A DNA stretch of 44,543 nt from Thermoguttaceae bacterium. Lineage in GTDB: Bacteria > Planctomycetota > Planctomycetia > Pirellulales > Thermoguttaceae. The notes under the pieces are model-generated. The model was not told where the DNA came from. It made no database searches and worked only from the letters and a program-made list of their open reading frames with translations. The stretch lies in assembly GCA_017447865.1 (NCBI GenBank), contig JAFSMO010000059.1, positions 1 through 44,543 of the forward strand. Reading direction: 5' to 3'. This document shows, in pieces, positions 1-8,035 of this stretch (the first letter of the stretch is position 1; every line of letters starts with the position of its first letter). The position numbers and the translations under genes were made by a program.

Positions 1-106
1 CTTTACTCAAATTCTATCAAGGTTCCCGATAAAATTTTGTGCTTCATGAAAAATTCATCAAATTGTCAAAGATATGCTTGGCGATTTCTCACTCAAGTGA
101 ACGCAT

Positions 107-134
107 AATATACCATAAACGAAAATTCTTTCAA
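107..134 (-). promoter_or_regulatory. Leftward sigma-70-like promoter
   Basis: On the minus strand TTGAAA (129-134), a 16-nt spacer and TATATT (107-112) form a good sigma-70-type promoter. Five C residues (135-139 on the complement) sit directly before the -35 box. It would drive a gene starting left of the window, since no minus-strand gene starts between here and position 1. Confidence 0.7.
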
Positions 135-197
135 GGGGGTGCAGGGGATTTTTTTTAAAATTTTTCAGAAAAGATACATGATGGAAGATTTTAAAAT

Positions 198-230
198 AAA
201 AAAACGTTCCCACGAAAGGAACGTTTTTTT
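198..230 (-). terminator. Intrinsic terminator after rpmA
   Basis: A hairpin with stem AAAACGTTCC / GGAACGTTTT is flanked by A-runs on the left and T-runs on the right, so it can work in both directions. It lies about 20 bp beyond the rpmA stop codon and separates rpmA from the leftward promoter at 107-134. Confidence 0.85.
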
Positions 231-251
231 AAATCATCGCAATGCGAAAAC

Positions 252-521
252 TCACTGGGCGGCGCAAGCCTCTTCGCGAGTGGCGCAAATGTTCACGCGG
301 CGGCCGTTCTGATCGAAACGAACGTAACCATCTTCCAGAGCGAACAGGGTGTAATCATTTCCCTGACCGACGGCTTTACCCGGATGATATTTGTTACCGA
401 CCTGACGAACGATGATATTTCCAGCTTTCGCGAACTGACCAGCAAAAAGTTTGACTCCCAAACGCTGCGCGTTGGAATCACGACCGTTACGGCTACTGCC
501 TTGACCTTTTTTATGTGCCAT
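252..521 (-). CDS. rpmA: 50S ribosomal protein L27
   Basis: This is ribosomal protein bL27 of the large subunit, whose N-terminus reaches towards the peptidyl transferase centre. The 89-residue product has the family's basic N-terminus ([16 protein letters not shown]), the RLGVK motif and the HPG and DYTLFAL blocks, and matches the usual length. The ATG at 521 is chosen because AGGAG lies 8 nt upstream; a GTG at 530 in the same frame overlaps that ribosome binding site. The usual partner rplU (L21) is not upstream; an exported-protein gene lies 64 bp upstream on the same strand. A terminator follows directly. Confidence 0.97.
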   Translation of the reverse strand: MAHKKGQGSSRNGRDSNAQRLGVKLFAGQFAKAGNIIVRQVGNKYHPGKAVGQGNDYTLFALEDGYVRFDQNGRRVNICATREEACAAQ

Positions 522-585
522 AATAAACACTCCTGTGAAAATGATCCGATATAAATTTCCGATTTTTTAACAAGCGGGTACTATT

Positions 586-1692
586 TTACTCGAAAATCCA
601 CTCGAAGTCAAGCCCCCCCGGCTGCCCAAATCGGAAAATATCTAAATCTCCAGGGTGCCAATAATTTAATTTTAGATTTTTGTAATAATATTTCTGATCT
701 TCCTTTTCGTACTTGCGAACGTTTTGGAGTCCGCTAATTACGATAGAAAACCGGTCTGCCGTGTAATTGATGTCGGACCAGAATGCGACTCCCCAGACCG
801 TCTCGCCGGGCTTAATTTTTTTTCCAATAAAATCCCAGGAACCATATAATTTTCCTCCGGGACGCTCCTTTTGGGCGATTCTCTGGACCACATAGGGGTT
901 AAATTCGTCCACGAGCTTGCGGCGGCGCAGCTTCATCGTGTTCGTCTCGAAGTCCACCTTCTGCTCGTCTTCCATTCTCAGCTCGAACAGCGGGGTGAAT
1001 TCCAGCGTTTTGGTCTTTACCGTCACGAACTCGAAGCTCATCGGCATCGCTTCCATCGGGTCCAGATCCGTAATCGACGGCATATCACCCTTCCCGCCGT
1101 AAAGACTGTTACCCAACTCCTGCAGCGGTTTTGCCTCTTCATCGATGAATTTACTGTAAACCTCGGTCTGTCGATCCTTCAGGCCCGCCACGGCATCGTT
1201 CGTCTGTACTTTTTTCACCGTGTAATAGACCCCCGGATTGGTAATACGGTACATCAGGTACAAGTATTTCTTGAGCACGGGCCGCTGCTGGCCATTGACC
1301 ACGATCGCCGAGGGAAGCGTGATCGTCCGCAGGGATTTGACCTCAAAATCGAAATACCATACATTATTATAAAAAGGCTGACGCTTCGCCCAGGAGTACG
1401 GAATATCGGTCGCTTTCCCATTTTCGTCTCTTTTGTTGAAGTCCTTCAGGTTGAACGTGTTCACGATGTACATCTCGTCCAAGCCGGGATTAATTTTCGT
1501 GAAAACGTGCGGCGCGAGCGGACGCTGGGCAGTTTTTACCTTCACCTGAGGTTTAGCGGCACCCGCGGCAGGTCTGGCAGGATTAACCGACGCTTCGGGA
1601 ACATCCTGGGCCATAAGTGAAGCGGAAAACATCATTCCGGCGGCCAGAACCGTCAGGAACAGGAAACGCAAAGTAAACGGAGGCTTTTTCAT
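586..1692 (-). CDS. Exported protein of unknown function
   Basis: I do not recognise this 368-residue protein. It opens with a clear Sec signal peptide: two lysines, a hydrophobic stretch to about residue 26, and a probable cleavage after SLMA. A short Pro/Ala-rich linker follows, then a soluble, charged domain of about 310 residues rich in Tyr, Trp and Phe, with no further membrane segment and no lipobox. It is probably secreted or periplasmic. It lies just upstream of rpmA on the same strand. No strong ribosome binding site precedes the ATG. The long antisense open frame across it (871-1620) has no family signature and is taken as a shadow. Confidence 0.8.
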   Translation of the reverse strand: MKKPPFTLRFLFLTVLAAGMMFSASLMAQDVPEASVNPARPAAGAAKPQVKVKTAQRPLAPHVFTKINPGLDEMYIVNTFNLKDFNKRDENGKATDIPYSWAKRQPFYNNVWYFDFEVKSLRTITLPSAIVVNGQQRPVLKKYLYLMYRITNPGVYYTVKKVQTNDAVAGLKDRQTEVYSKFIDEEAKPLQELGNSLYGGKGDMPSITDLDPMEAMPMSFEFVTVKTKTLEFTPLFELRMEDEQKVDFETNTMKLRRRKLVDEFNPYVVQRIAQKERPGGKLYGSWDFIGKKIKPGETVWGVAFWSDINYTADRFSIVISGLQNVRKYEKEDQKYYYKNLKLNYWHPGDLDIFRFGQPGGLDFEWIFE

Positions 1693-1980
1693 AATGAGTG
1701 CTCTGTTTAAGTAAGACCGCCATAAAAAAGCGGCGATTTGATTATGTTACACCATTTCACAGTTCGGCAGTTTACAGAGGGAAAAGAAGATAATTTGCAA
1801 AATTCCGATTGTAACGGTTTGGCAGGTAAAAACTGGCAGAAAACCGGGCGGCTCCTTTCAAATACAGCCCTCTCAATGGCGGCAGAGCCCCGGAACCTTT
1901 TTCCCATTTTGCCCGAAAAACACCCCAAACCCGATTTGCGCAAAATACACAAAATATAATATTTAAGACCAGCGTAGTAC
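1693..1980. other. Intergenic region between divergent genes
   Basis: About 290 bp lie between the leftward exported-protein gene and the galU promoter. I see two short overlapping open frames on opposite strands, with no ribosome binding site or family signature, and treat them as non-coding. No RNA gene or repeat is evident. A CATAAT-like box near 1741-1746 on the minus strand could serve the 1692 gene, but it has no convincing -35. Confidence 0.5.
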
Positions 1981-2009
1981 TTGACTTTTGAGGAAATATC
2001 GATTAAAAT
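1981..2009 (+). promoter_or_regulatory. Promoter of galU
   Basis: TTGACT (1981-1986), a 17-nt spacer and TAAAAT (2004-2009) lie about 60 bp before the galU ATG. No C-tract precedes this -35 box, unlike several other promoters of the window. Confidence 0.75.
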
Positions 2010-2068
2010 AGAAAAAACCTGGCAATAATTATTTCATCCATCTCCATATTTTTACAAGAAAGCACAAA

Positions 2069-2953
2069 ATGGCGGTTAAACTGGCAGTCATTCCGGTCGC
2101 GGGACGTGGTACACGTCTGATTCCACTCACAAAAAGTCTTCCGAAGGAAATGCTCCCCGTGGGACGCAAACCCGTAGTGCAGTACGTCGTGGAAGAGCTG
2201 GACCGGTGCGGGCTGCAGAAGCTCCTTTTTATTACCGGCCCCACCAAAATCGCAATCGAAAACCACTTCGACCTCGACATGGAGCTGATTAATCACCTGC
2301 GCGAAACCGGCAAAGAAGAACTCCTGAATGAGCTGGCGTTTGAAAAGGCGGATCTGCAGTACTTCTACACCCGGCAGCGCCGGCAGCTGGGACTGGGGCA
2401 CGCGATCCTCTGTGCCGAGTCGTTCGTTGGGAACGAGCCGTTCGTAGTGGCTCTCGGCGATACAATTCTCGGGGTGAACGCGAAAGGGCGCATCGTGGAA
2501 CGCATGATCGAGGTCTTTGAAGAGCGTGATGCGGACGCCGTCATAGCATTCGAGGAAGTCCCCGAGGATGAGGTTCACCGCTACGGGATCGCCAAGCCGG
2601 TGAATATGGACGACCCGGACATTTTCCAGCTGGCCGGGATCGTGGAAAAGCCTTCGGCAGCAGACGCGCCCAGCCGGATGGCCGTGGCGAGCCGTTATGT
2701 GTTCAAGCCGAAAATTTTCGATTTCCTGTACAAAACGAAGCCTGGCAAGAACGACGAGATCCAGCTTACCGACGCGATCCAGGCCATGATCGCCGCCGGC
2801 GGAAAGGTCTTTGGTGTGCGTGTCACAGCTCAGGAACATCGGTTTGACATCGGAAACTACGAGAGCTACTTCCTTGCGTTCCTCGAATTTGCGCTGGCCG
2901 ACCCGGACCACGGGGACGCGATTCGGGAGAAAATAAAACAAATGGTTAAATGA
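2069..2953 (+). CDS. galU: UTP--glucose-1-phosphate uridylyltransferase
   Basis: GalU makes UDP-glucose from UTP and glucose 1-phosphate, supplying cell-envelope polysaccharide synthesis and UDP-sugar interconversion. The 294-residue product starts with the nucleotidyltransferase signature VIPVAGRGTRLIPLTKSLPK and EMLPVGRKP, followed by QYVVEEL, a GLGHAILCAE block and a VEKP motif, at the normal family length. ALGDTILG stands where many homologues have an LPDD-type motif. A heptameric inverted repeat begins exactly at the TGA stop codon. The next gene, 103 bp on, is a glucuronokinase homologue, so the pair may serve UDP-sugar formation; a broader substrate range for this enzyme is only inference. 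Confidence 0.95.
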   Translation: MAVKLAVIPVAGRGTRLIPLTKSLPKEMLPVGRKPVVQYVVEELDRCGLQKLLFITGPTKIAIENHFDLDMELINHLRETGKEELLNELAFEKADLQYFYTRQRRQLGLGHAILCAESFVGNEPFVVALGDTILGVNAKGRIVERMIEVFEERDADAVIAFEEVPEDEVHRYGIAKPVNMDDPDIFQLAGIVEKPSAADAPSRMAVASRYVFKPKIFDFLYKTKPGKNDEIQLTDAIQAMIAAGGKVFGVRVTAQEHRFDIGNYESYFLAFLEFALADPDHGDAIREKIKQMVK

Positions 2954-3045
2954 ATTAAGAATTAAGAATGATGAATTATGAATTACAGAGGTGACACTGC
3001 CGGTGCCTCACCCCTAATTCATCATTCATAATTCATAATTAAAAA
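2951..3045. repeat. Heptameric inverted repeat A
   Basis: The left arm (2953-2978, units like GAATTAA and GAATTAT) pairs with the right arm (3015-3040) over 26 nt with two mismatches. The centre holds a small GGTGA / TCACC stem. The element starts on the galU stop codon and fills most of the gap to the next gene. Three similar elements lie at 5509, 7387 and 42291. Confidence 0.85.
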
Positions 3046-3056
3046 TTGGGGTTTTT

Positions 3057-4067
3057 ATGTCCATTCAAATCATTCGCCAAACCGCCTGCGCACGAGCGGG
3101 AGTCATTGGAAATCCGTCCGACGGGTATTTCGGGAAGACGATTTCCGTGATTCTGCGGCCCTACTTTGCGCGCGTTACCGTTTACGAATGGGACGAGCTT
3201 GAAATCGTCATGTGCGAAAAGAACAATCGCTTCCGCTCCCTCGACGATCTGGTTCTGGACGTCCGCCAGCACGGCTACTACGGCGGAGTGCGCTTGATCA
3301 AAGCCTCCATCAAACGGTTTGCGGAGTACTGCCGCCAGTACGGAATCGCCCTGAACGACCGCACGTTTTCGATCCGGTTCGAGACGAACATTCCCCGGCA
3401 GGTCGGAATGGCGGGGTCCAGCGCGATTATCGTCGCGACGCTGCGGGCCCTGATGGATTTTTATGGCGTCACGATCCCCAAACACATCCAGCCGTCCCTG
3501 GTCCTTTCGGTCGAACAGGGGGAACTGGGGATCACCGCCGGCCTGCAGGACCGTGTCATTCAGGTTTACGAGGGGATGGTTTACATGGACTTTTCCCATG
3601 AGAAAATGCGGACGGAAAACGGTCTGGAGTACGGTTTTTACGAGCCAATCCCACTTGACCCGGCCAATCGCCCGCCGCTTTACATCGCGTTCAAAACTGA
3701 GGTGAGCGAGCCGACGGAGATCCTGCACAACGACCTGCGCCACCGCTGGAATGACGGCGTTCCGGAGGTCCACGCCGCGATGAAACGCTTCGCCGAATTA
3801 ACCGATTTGGCCAAAACGGCCATTCTGGACCAAAACTGGCCGCGGCTGGGAGAGCTAATGAACGCGAATTTTGACTTGCGGAGAAAAATCTGCAAAATCG
3901 CCTCCGGCCAGATCGAGATGGTGGAACTCGCCCGTTCGGTTGGCGTTTCTGCGAAATTTGCCGGAAGCGGCGGCGCAATCATCGGAACCTTCCCCGACGA
4001 GGCCACGTATAATAAACTGGTACAGACCATGAACGACGTGGGCTGCACCGTAAAGAAAGTTTTTTAA
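3057..4067 (+). CDS. Glucuronokinase-like GHMP kinase
   Basis: This GHMP-family kinase of 336 residues closely resembles plant glucuronokinase, which phosphorylates D-glucuronate at C1 with ATP. Visible family blocks are GVIGNPSDGYFGKTIS (about 15-30), GYYGGVRL (73-80), the ATP loop NIPRQVGMAGSSAI (111-124), GELGITAGLQDR with the likely catalytic Asp (about 166), VYMDFS, and a C-terminal FAGSGGAIIG loop. It follows galU in the same direction, across a repeat hairpin. Together they could turn glucuronate into UDP-glucuronate if a suitable pyrophosphorylase exists; that is inference. Another sugar-1-kinase activity is possible, but the plant-type signature blocks are unusually well kept. Confidence 0.85.
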   Translation: MSIQIIRQTACARAGVIGNPSDGYFGKTISVILRPYFARVTVYEWDELEIVMCEKNNRFRSLDDLVLDVRQHGYYGGVRLIKASIKRFAEYCRQYGIALNDRTFSIRFETNIPRQVGMAGSSAIIVATLRALMDFYGVTIPKHIQPSLVLSVEQGELGITAGLQDRVIQVYEGMVYMDFSHEKMRTENGLEYGFYEPIPLDPANRPPLYIAFKTEVSEPTEILHNDLRHRWNDGVPEVHAAMKRFAELTDLAKTAILDQNWPRLGELMNANFDLRRKICKIASGQIEMVELARSVGVSAKFAGSGGAIIGTFPDEATYNKLVQTMNDVGCTVKKVF

Positions 4068-4164
4068 TGAGAATTGGGAGAAACGAAAGTAACAAACCAA
4101 ACGGCACGATCCCCGTCGCCATTCCTTTCTTATCTCCCGCCTTCCCATTCTTCCCATAAAAATC
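4068..4164 (+). other. Short gap with possible degenerate hairpin
   Basis: Directly after the stop codon, AGAATTGGGAG near 4071 is roughly complementary to CTTCCCATTCT near 4140. It may be an eroded relative of the heptameric inverted repeats, but the match is imperfect. No promoter is obvious, so the following gene is probably co-transcribed. Confidence 0.35.
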
Positions 4165-5511
4165 ATGAAACGCAAACTTTTTTTCCTTTTCCTTTTGATC
4201 CCGCTCGTTTTCACGGTCCTTTTCGCTCAGGATTCCGCTCCGGTGCGCAAGGAACGGCAGGATTTTGACCGCCTTCTGGACGAATGGAAGCCGATCCTTC
4301 AGCAAATGATGGATCTGCGGACCGAGTTCCGCGACGTGGAAACGACCGACGAGCGGCGGCAGGAGTGCAGGCGCGAGTTCAATAAACTCCGCGAAGAGGC
4401 GCAGTCACTCCATCGGCAGCTCATGGACCAGGCGATCGTTTGTCTGCTGAAATACCCGCGTGAAAACAAGGATCTGGACGCTTTTATAATTAATGTACTG
4501 CGTGAGTACCGCCGGCTGGACCTCTACGAGGAAGCGTTCGCCGTCTGCAAAAAACTCCTGAGCAGCAGCGAGTTCGCGTCGGACGAGATCATCGACGCGG
4601 CAGCGTACTCGTCCCTTTACTCCAACGATTTTGACGCGGCCGCCAAATACGGCCCGAAGCTCATGCAGCTCCAGTGGCGGCGCAAATCCGAGTTCGAATA
4701 CAATGAAAGCGCCTTCAAAAATCTGGAGTACTGGCAGACCGAGTGGCGGCGTGAGCAGGAACTGCGTCAGCGGGACGACATGAACGGCGATTTGCCGCGC
4801 GTGATCCTGACCACGACCCGCGGCGAGGTGGAGATCGAACTGTTCGAAAACGAAGCGCCGAACACCGTGGCAAATTTCATCTTCCTCGTGGAAAAAGGGT
4901 TTTACACGAATCTGGACTTCCACCGCGTCATTCACGGCCAGATGGCCCAGGGGGGCGGGTCCGAGCTGATCCGCACCGAAACCGAGCTGGACGGAACGCT
5001 CAAAAAACGCCATAATCACGACGACGGCCCGGGCTACTTCATCCCGGACGAGATCGGTCCAAACTCCCGCAAGCACTTCCGCGGCACGGTTTCGATGGCC
5101 AACTCGGGCCCGAATACAAACGGGTCGCAGTTCTTCATTTGCTACCGCCCCAACCGCGAGTACGACGGAAAGCACACGGTCTTCGGCCGGGTCATTCGCG
5201 GGATGGACGTGGTTTCATTCTTCCTCGAGCGCCAGCCGTACGACCCGAACGAGGAACTCGAGGATGAGATGGAACTGGAAAAGCGCGTCTTTGAGGTCCC
5301 GGGCTGCGAAATGCCCGATAAAATTCTGTCGGCCAAAGTCTCGCGGAATCCACGCCGAAAGCACTACTCTCCGGTGGGGATCATGCCGGCCCGGAAGCCG
5401 TGCGAGCAGAAACCGCCGTGGCCCAAAATGCCCGGTGAAGAGGACAAACCCGGCATCGGACTCTCCGATAACTGGGACCGCGACGAAGAGATCCGGCGGG
5501 GAACACCATGA
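4165..5511 (+). CDS. Exported cyclophilin-type peptidyl-prolyl isomerase
   Basis: This 448-residue exported protein should catalyse cis-trans isomerisation of prolyl bonds outside the cytoplasm. It has a signal peptide (cleavage near VLFA-QD), an Arg/Glu-rich helical N-terminal region of about 190 residues, and a cyclophilin domain from about residue 212 (VILTTTRGEVEIELF) to about 370. Active-site landmarks are present: FHRVI, the MAQGG segment, GTVSMAN, GSQFFI and DGKHTVFGRV. The Phe of the classical GFM triplet is Gln here (GQM). About 75 further residues are Pro- and Lys-rich. The helical N-terminus may bind clients or partners. The stop codon overlaps the start of a heptameric repeat. Confidence 0.92.
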   Translation: MKRKLFFLFLLIPLVFTVLFAQDSAPVRKERQDFDRLLDEWKPILQQMMDLRTEFRDVETTDERRQECRREFNKLREEAQSLHRQLMDQAIVCLLKYPRENKDLDAFIINVLREYRRLDLYEEAFAVCKKLLSSSEFASDEIIDAAAYSSLYSNDFDAAAKYGPKLMQLQWRRKSEFEYNESAFKNLEYWQTEWRREQELRQRDDMNGDLPRVILTTTRGEVEIELFENEAPNTVANFIFLVEKGFYTNLDFHRVIHGQMAQGGGSELIRTETELDGTLKKRHNHDDGPGYFIPDEIGPNSRKHFRGTVSMANSGPNTNGSQFFICYRPNREYDGKHTVFGRVIRGMDVVSFFLERQPYDPNEELEDEMELEKRVFEVPGCEMPDKILSAKVSRNPRRKHYSPVGIMPARKPCEQKPPWPKMPGEEDKPGIGLSDNWDRDEEIRRGTP

Positions 5512-5602
5512 TTAATTAGGAATTAGGAATGCGTAATTAGGAATTAGGATTTTAACTCTCGCCTCACTCTAATTCCTAATTACGCATTCCTAATTCCTAA
5601 TT
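5509..5602. repeat. Heptameric inverted repeat B
   Basis: A perfect 34-bp inverted repeat (5514-5547 against 5569-5602) with a 21-nt spacer, made mainly of the unit AATTAGG around a central ATGCGT. It begins at the TGA stop codon of the cyclophilin gene. The RNA would form a long stable stem directly after the stop. Confidence 0.92.
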
Positions 5603-5624
5603 TAAAAATTTCTCCCTCCCCCCC

Positions 5625-5652
5625 TTGAAATTTTTCTGATTTCTGGCATAAT
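5625..5652 (+). promoter_or_regulatory. Promoter of the rplY-pth-rpsF-ssb-rplI cluster
   Basis: TTGAAA (5625-5630), a 16-nt spacer and CATAAT (5647-5652), with seven C residues immediately before the -35 box. Confidence 0.75.
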
Positions 5653-5659
5653 ATCGTTT

Positions 5660-5896
5660 CCATAGTGTATATACGGCTTCTTAAAAGGGAATAACGCTCC
5701 CTTGCGTCTCCGCCGAAATCGTGTCCTGATGCAGCACGACACACCAGGATTTCCGGGACCGGGCCGTTTATACGAAACCGTTCACTTTAAAATTGCGCGC
5801 AGGGTGGTCCTGCGGAAAGAGCTTTTTCAATAACACGAAAAATAGCGGTGAAGCGGAAATTCAAAGCATACGGTATTAATAGAATCGAGGTTTGCA
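5660..5896 (+). promoter_or_regulatory. Long 5' leader of rplY
   Basis: About 235 nt separate the predicted transcription start from the rplY ATG, with no gene in between. A hairpin TCGTG / CACGA with an inner CTG / CAG is visible near 5719-5739. A leader of this length before ribosomal protein genes could hold an autoregulatory structure; I recognise no known family. The rplY ribosome binding site is GAGG just before 5890. Confidence 0.4.
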
Positions 5897-6523
5897 ATGG
5901 CAGAATTGGAAGTTTTGGAAGTCAAAGTTCGTAACACTTTTGGAAAGCGCAGGATCCGCCGTCTCCGTGAGACTGGCCTGATCCCGGCAAACCTCTACGG
6001 ACATAAACAGGATCCGGTCAACCTGGTCCTCGACGCGGCTGCGTTCAACATGATCCTCCGCCACGGTCACCAGATCGTCAAATTCACGGGCGACTGCACT
6101 GACGAAGCTCTCATCAAAGAAGTCCAGTGGAACGTCTGGGGCAACAAAGTCCTCCACGTTGATTTCGCCCGCATCGACGCGAACGAAAAAATCACCGTCA
6201 CCGTCCCGTTCACCCTCAAGGGCGACGCGATCGGTCTTCGCGAAGGCGGCGTGGTCGAACAGCTCATTCACGAAGCCGAAGTTGAATGCTCCGCTCTGAA
6301 TATTCCGGACGCGCTGTTCGTCAACATCAGCGACCTTGGCCTGAACCAGCACATCACCGTCGCCGACGTCAAAATGCCGGAAGGCGTCACGTGTGACCTG
6401 GCCGCCGACGCCGTTATCGTCTCCTGCGTCGTGAAGAAGGAAGAGGTTGAAGAAGCTGCCGCGCCCGCCGAAGGCGAACCGGAAGTCATCGCCCGCAAGA
6501 AGGCTGAAGAGGAAGAAGCCTGA
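5897..6523 (+). CDS. rplY: 50S ribosomal protein L25 (Ctc form)
   Basis: This is ribosomal protein bL25, long (Ctc/TL5) form, which binds 5S rRNA. In the 208-residue product the N-terminal L25 domain (about 1-93) shows GKRRIRRLRETGLIPANLYG and a WNVWGNKVLHVDF block. The C-terminal TL5 beta domain (about 98-185) shows VTVPFTLKGDAIG and EVECSALNIPD. The tail is Ala/Glu-rich. It is the first gene of a translation and replication cluster and is followed 41 bp later by pth, a common pairing in bacteria. Confidence 0.95.
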   Translation: MAELEVLEVKVRNTFGKRRIRRLRETGLIPANLYGHKQDPVNLVLDAAAFNMILRHGHQIVKFTGDCTDEALIKEVQWNVWGNKVLHVDFARIDANEKITVTVPFTLKGDAIGLREGGVVEQLIHEAEVECSALNIPDALFVNISDLGLNQHITVADVKMPEGVTCDLAADAVIVSCVVKKEEVEEAAAPAEGEPEVIARKKAEEEEA

Positions 6524-6564
6524 TTTCACGCCTCGAACACGCAATTCCCCCAACGGCGGTCATT

Positions 6565-7389
6565 ATGAACCTGATCAAATTGCTGAAAAGCTGGTTCTTT
6601 CGCAAAAGTGCTGATCGCCGTGCTCATGAAATGAGCGTGGATCACGTGTTTTCCAGCGAGTCGGACGTCTGGAAGGAAGAAACCAGAAACTCGCATCCGG
6701 CCGATGAGGTCTTTGCTGGTGAGTTTCTGGACGCTCAGCCCCGCAAGGAAGATATTGATCGGATCCTTTCCACAAAGCGCGGAACGACGGAGCTGCTGGA
6801 AGACGTAAAAGAGCGGAAAACCCGTATGAAACTGATCGTTGGTCTCGGAAATCCCGGTTCGAAATACGTCGGCACACGCCACAATATTGGCTACGAAGTG
6901 CTGGCGGAAGTGGCCAAACGCCACGGCGACGGACGTACGAAGACCAAGTTTCAGGGCGAGTTCATGGAAGGGAAAATCGGGAACGAACGCGTCGTTTTCA
7001 TTTCACCTGTGACTTACATGAACCTCAGCGGCCAGTGCGTCCGCCCGTTCGTGGACTTTTACAAAGTGGAAATTTCGGACGTCCTGATCATCTGCGACGA
7101 CGTGAACCTCCCGGTCGGCAAACTCCGCATTCGAACGCAGGGTTCTGCCGGGGGTCAAAAAGGGCTGGCGGATTGCATTCGTGCGCTCTCGACGGACCGG
7201 GTGACGCGCCTTCGGATCGGCGTCGGCGACAAGCCGGCAAGCTGGGATTTGGCGGATTACGTTCTTTCCAAATTCGACAAAAAGGACCGCGAACTGATCG
7301 ACGTCGCCGTCCAGACCGCCGCGGATGCCGTGGAGCTATGGGCCAAAGAAGGCGCAGACCGCGCCATGACGAAATACAATCAAAAATGA
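6565..7389 (+). CDS. pth: Peptidyl-tRNA hydrolase, with N-terminal extension
   Basis: Pth hydrolyses peptidyl-tRNA released from ribosomes. The enzyme proper begins at the ATG at 6826 (MKLIVGLGNPG) and is 187 residues, the usual length. Its active-site landmarks are GLGNPG, TRHNIG with the catalytic His, SPVTYMNLSG and the CDDVNLPVG block. GGQKGL replaces the more common GGHNGL, so an Asn usual in the family is Lys. The same frame stays open 87 codons upstream to an ATG at 6565 in coding-like sequence with no other gene, and no good ribosome binding site precedes 6826. I therefore give the long form; a start at 6826 remains possible. The TGA stop opens repeat C. Confidence 0.88.
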   Translation: MNLIKLLKSWFFRKSADRRAHEMSVDHVFSSESDVWKEETRNSHPADEVFAGEFLDAQPRKEDIDRILSTKRGTTELLEDVKERKTRMKLIVGLGNPGSKYVGTRHNIGYEVLAEVAKRHGDGRTKTKFQGEFMEGKIGNERVVFISPVTYMNLSGQCVRPFVDFYKVEISDVLIICDDVNLPVGKLRIRTQGSAGGQKGLADCIRALSTDRVTRLRIGVGDKPASWDLADYVLSKFDKKDRELIDVAVQTAADAVELWAKEGADRAMTKYNQK

Positions 7390-7531
7390 ATAATGAATAA
7401 CGAATAACGAATAATGAAAGGCGGTAATGGAGGCCGAAGGCCGGAATTACGCGTGGTTTGAACTCATTCTGTCGTTTACGTTACGCAAAGCGCTCATTAT
7501 TCGTTATTCGTTATTCGTTATTCATTATTCA
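7387..7531. repeat. Heptameric inverted repeat C
   Basis: The left arm (7387-7417) carries four heptamers of the TGAATAA/CGAATAA type. The right arm (7494-7531) carries five in inverted order, so the arms differ by one unit. A spacer of 76 nt contains ACGTTACGC. The element starts on the pth stop codon and ends 34 bp before the rpsF start. Confidence 0.88.
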
Positions 7532-7564
7532 GTAGTTAGTTTTTTTATTTTTAGGAGTAGAACA

Positions 7565-7990
7565 TTGGCACTCAACGTTTATGAAGGAATGTTCATTCTG
7601 GATTCCGGGCGTTATGCTCGTGATCCGGAAGGTGTGGCCGCTCAGGTCAACAAACTCGTCACCGACGCCGGAGGAGAGATCCTCGTCAGCCGTCAGTGGG
7701 AGGAACGCCGCCTTGCCTATCCTATCAAAGGACAGCGCAAAGGTCTTTATTGGTTGATGTATTTTCGTCTTGAAAGCACGAACCTGGCGGAACTGAACCG
7801 TCAGTTCAGTCTTTACGACGTCAACATCCGCAACCTCTTCATCAAAATCGACCCGCGTATTGTGGATGAACTCGTCAAGCACGCGGAAGTCGGCCCGGCC
7901 GTTTTCCAGGATCGTCAGCTCCCGGAGACGGAAGATGAAGAAAACGTCGTCGAAGATTACGAAGAAGACGAAGACGAAGACGAAGAATAA
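7565..7990 (+). CDS. rpsF: 30S ribosomal protein S6
   Basis: This is ribosomal protein bS6 of the small subunit. The 141-residue product has the S6 fold landmarks NVYEGMFILDS, the RQWEERRLAYPIKGQRKGLYW block and a VNIRNLFIKID strand. A very acidic C-terminal tail (Glu/Asp-rich, about 20 residues) is long for the family. I choose the TTG at 7565 because AGGAG lies 7 nt upstream and the family N-terminus follows at once. The frame remains open back to 7427, but that part is only translation of repeat C. ssb follows 45 bp later. Confidence 0.93.
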   Translation: MALNVYEGMFILDSGRYARDPEGVAAQVNKLVTDAGGEILVSRQWEERRLAYPIKGQRKGLYWLMYFRLESTNLAELNRQFSLYDVNIRNLFIKIDPRIVDELVKHAEVGPAVFQDRQLPETEDEENVVEDYEEDEDEDEE

Positions 7991-8035
7991 TTTCATCCAT
8001 TCATCCAGCTCCAAAAATTATGAGGGAGATTTGCC

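Noticed and set aside
871..1620. Long open frame antisense to the exported protein gene
   Set aside because: It has no signal peptide, ribosome binding site or family motif; its His/Arg/Leu-rich composition is typical of a shadow of a real gene.
1707..1959. Two short overlapping open frames on opposite strands before galU
   Set aside because: No ribosome binding site and no recognisable protein features; they lie in the promoter-bearing gap.
7427..7564. In-frame 46-codon extension of rpsF
   Set aside because: It is only the translation of heptameric repeat C; the S6 N-terminus and ribosome binding site fit the TTG at 7565.
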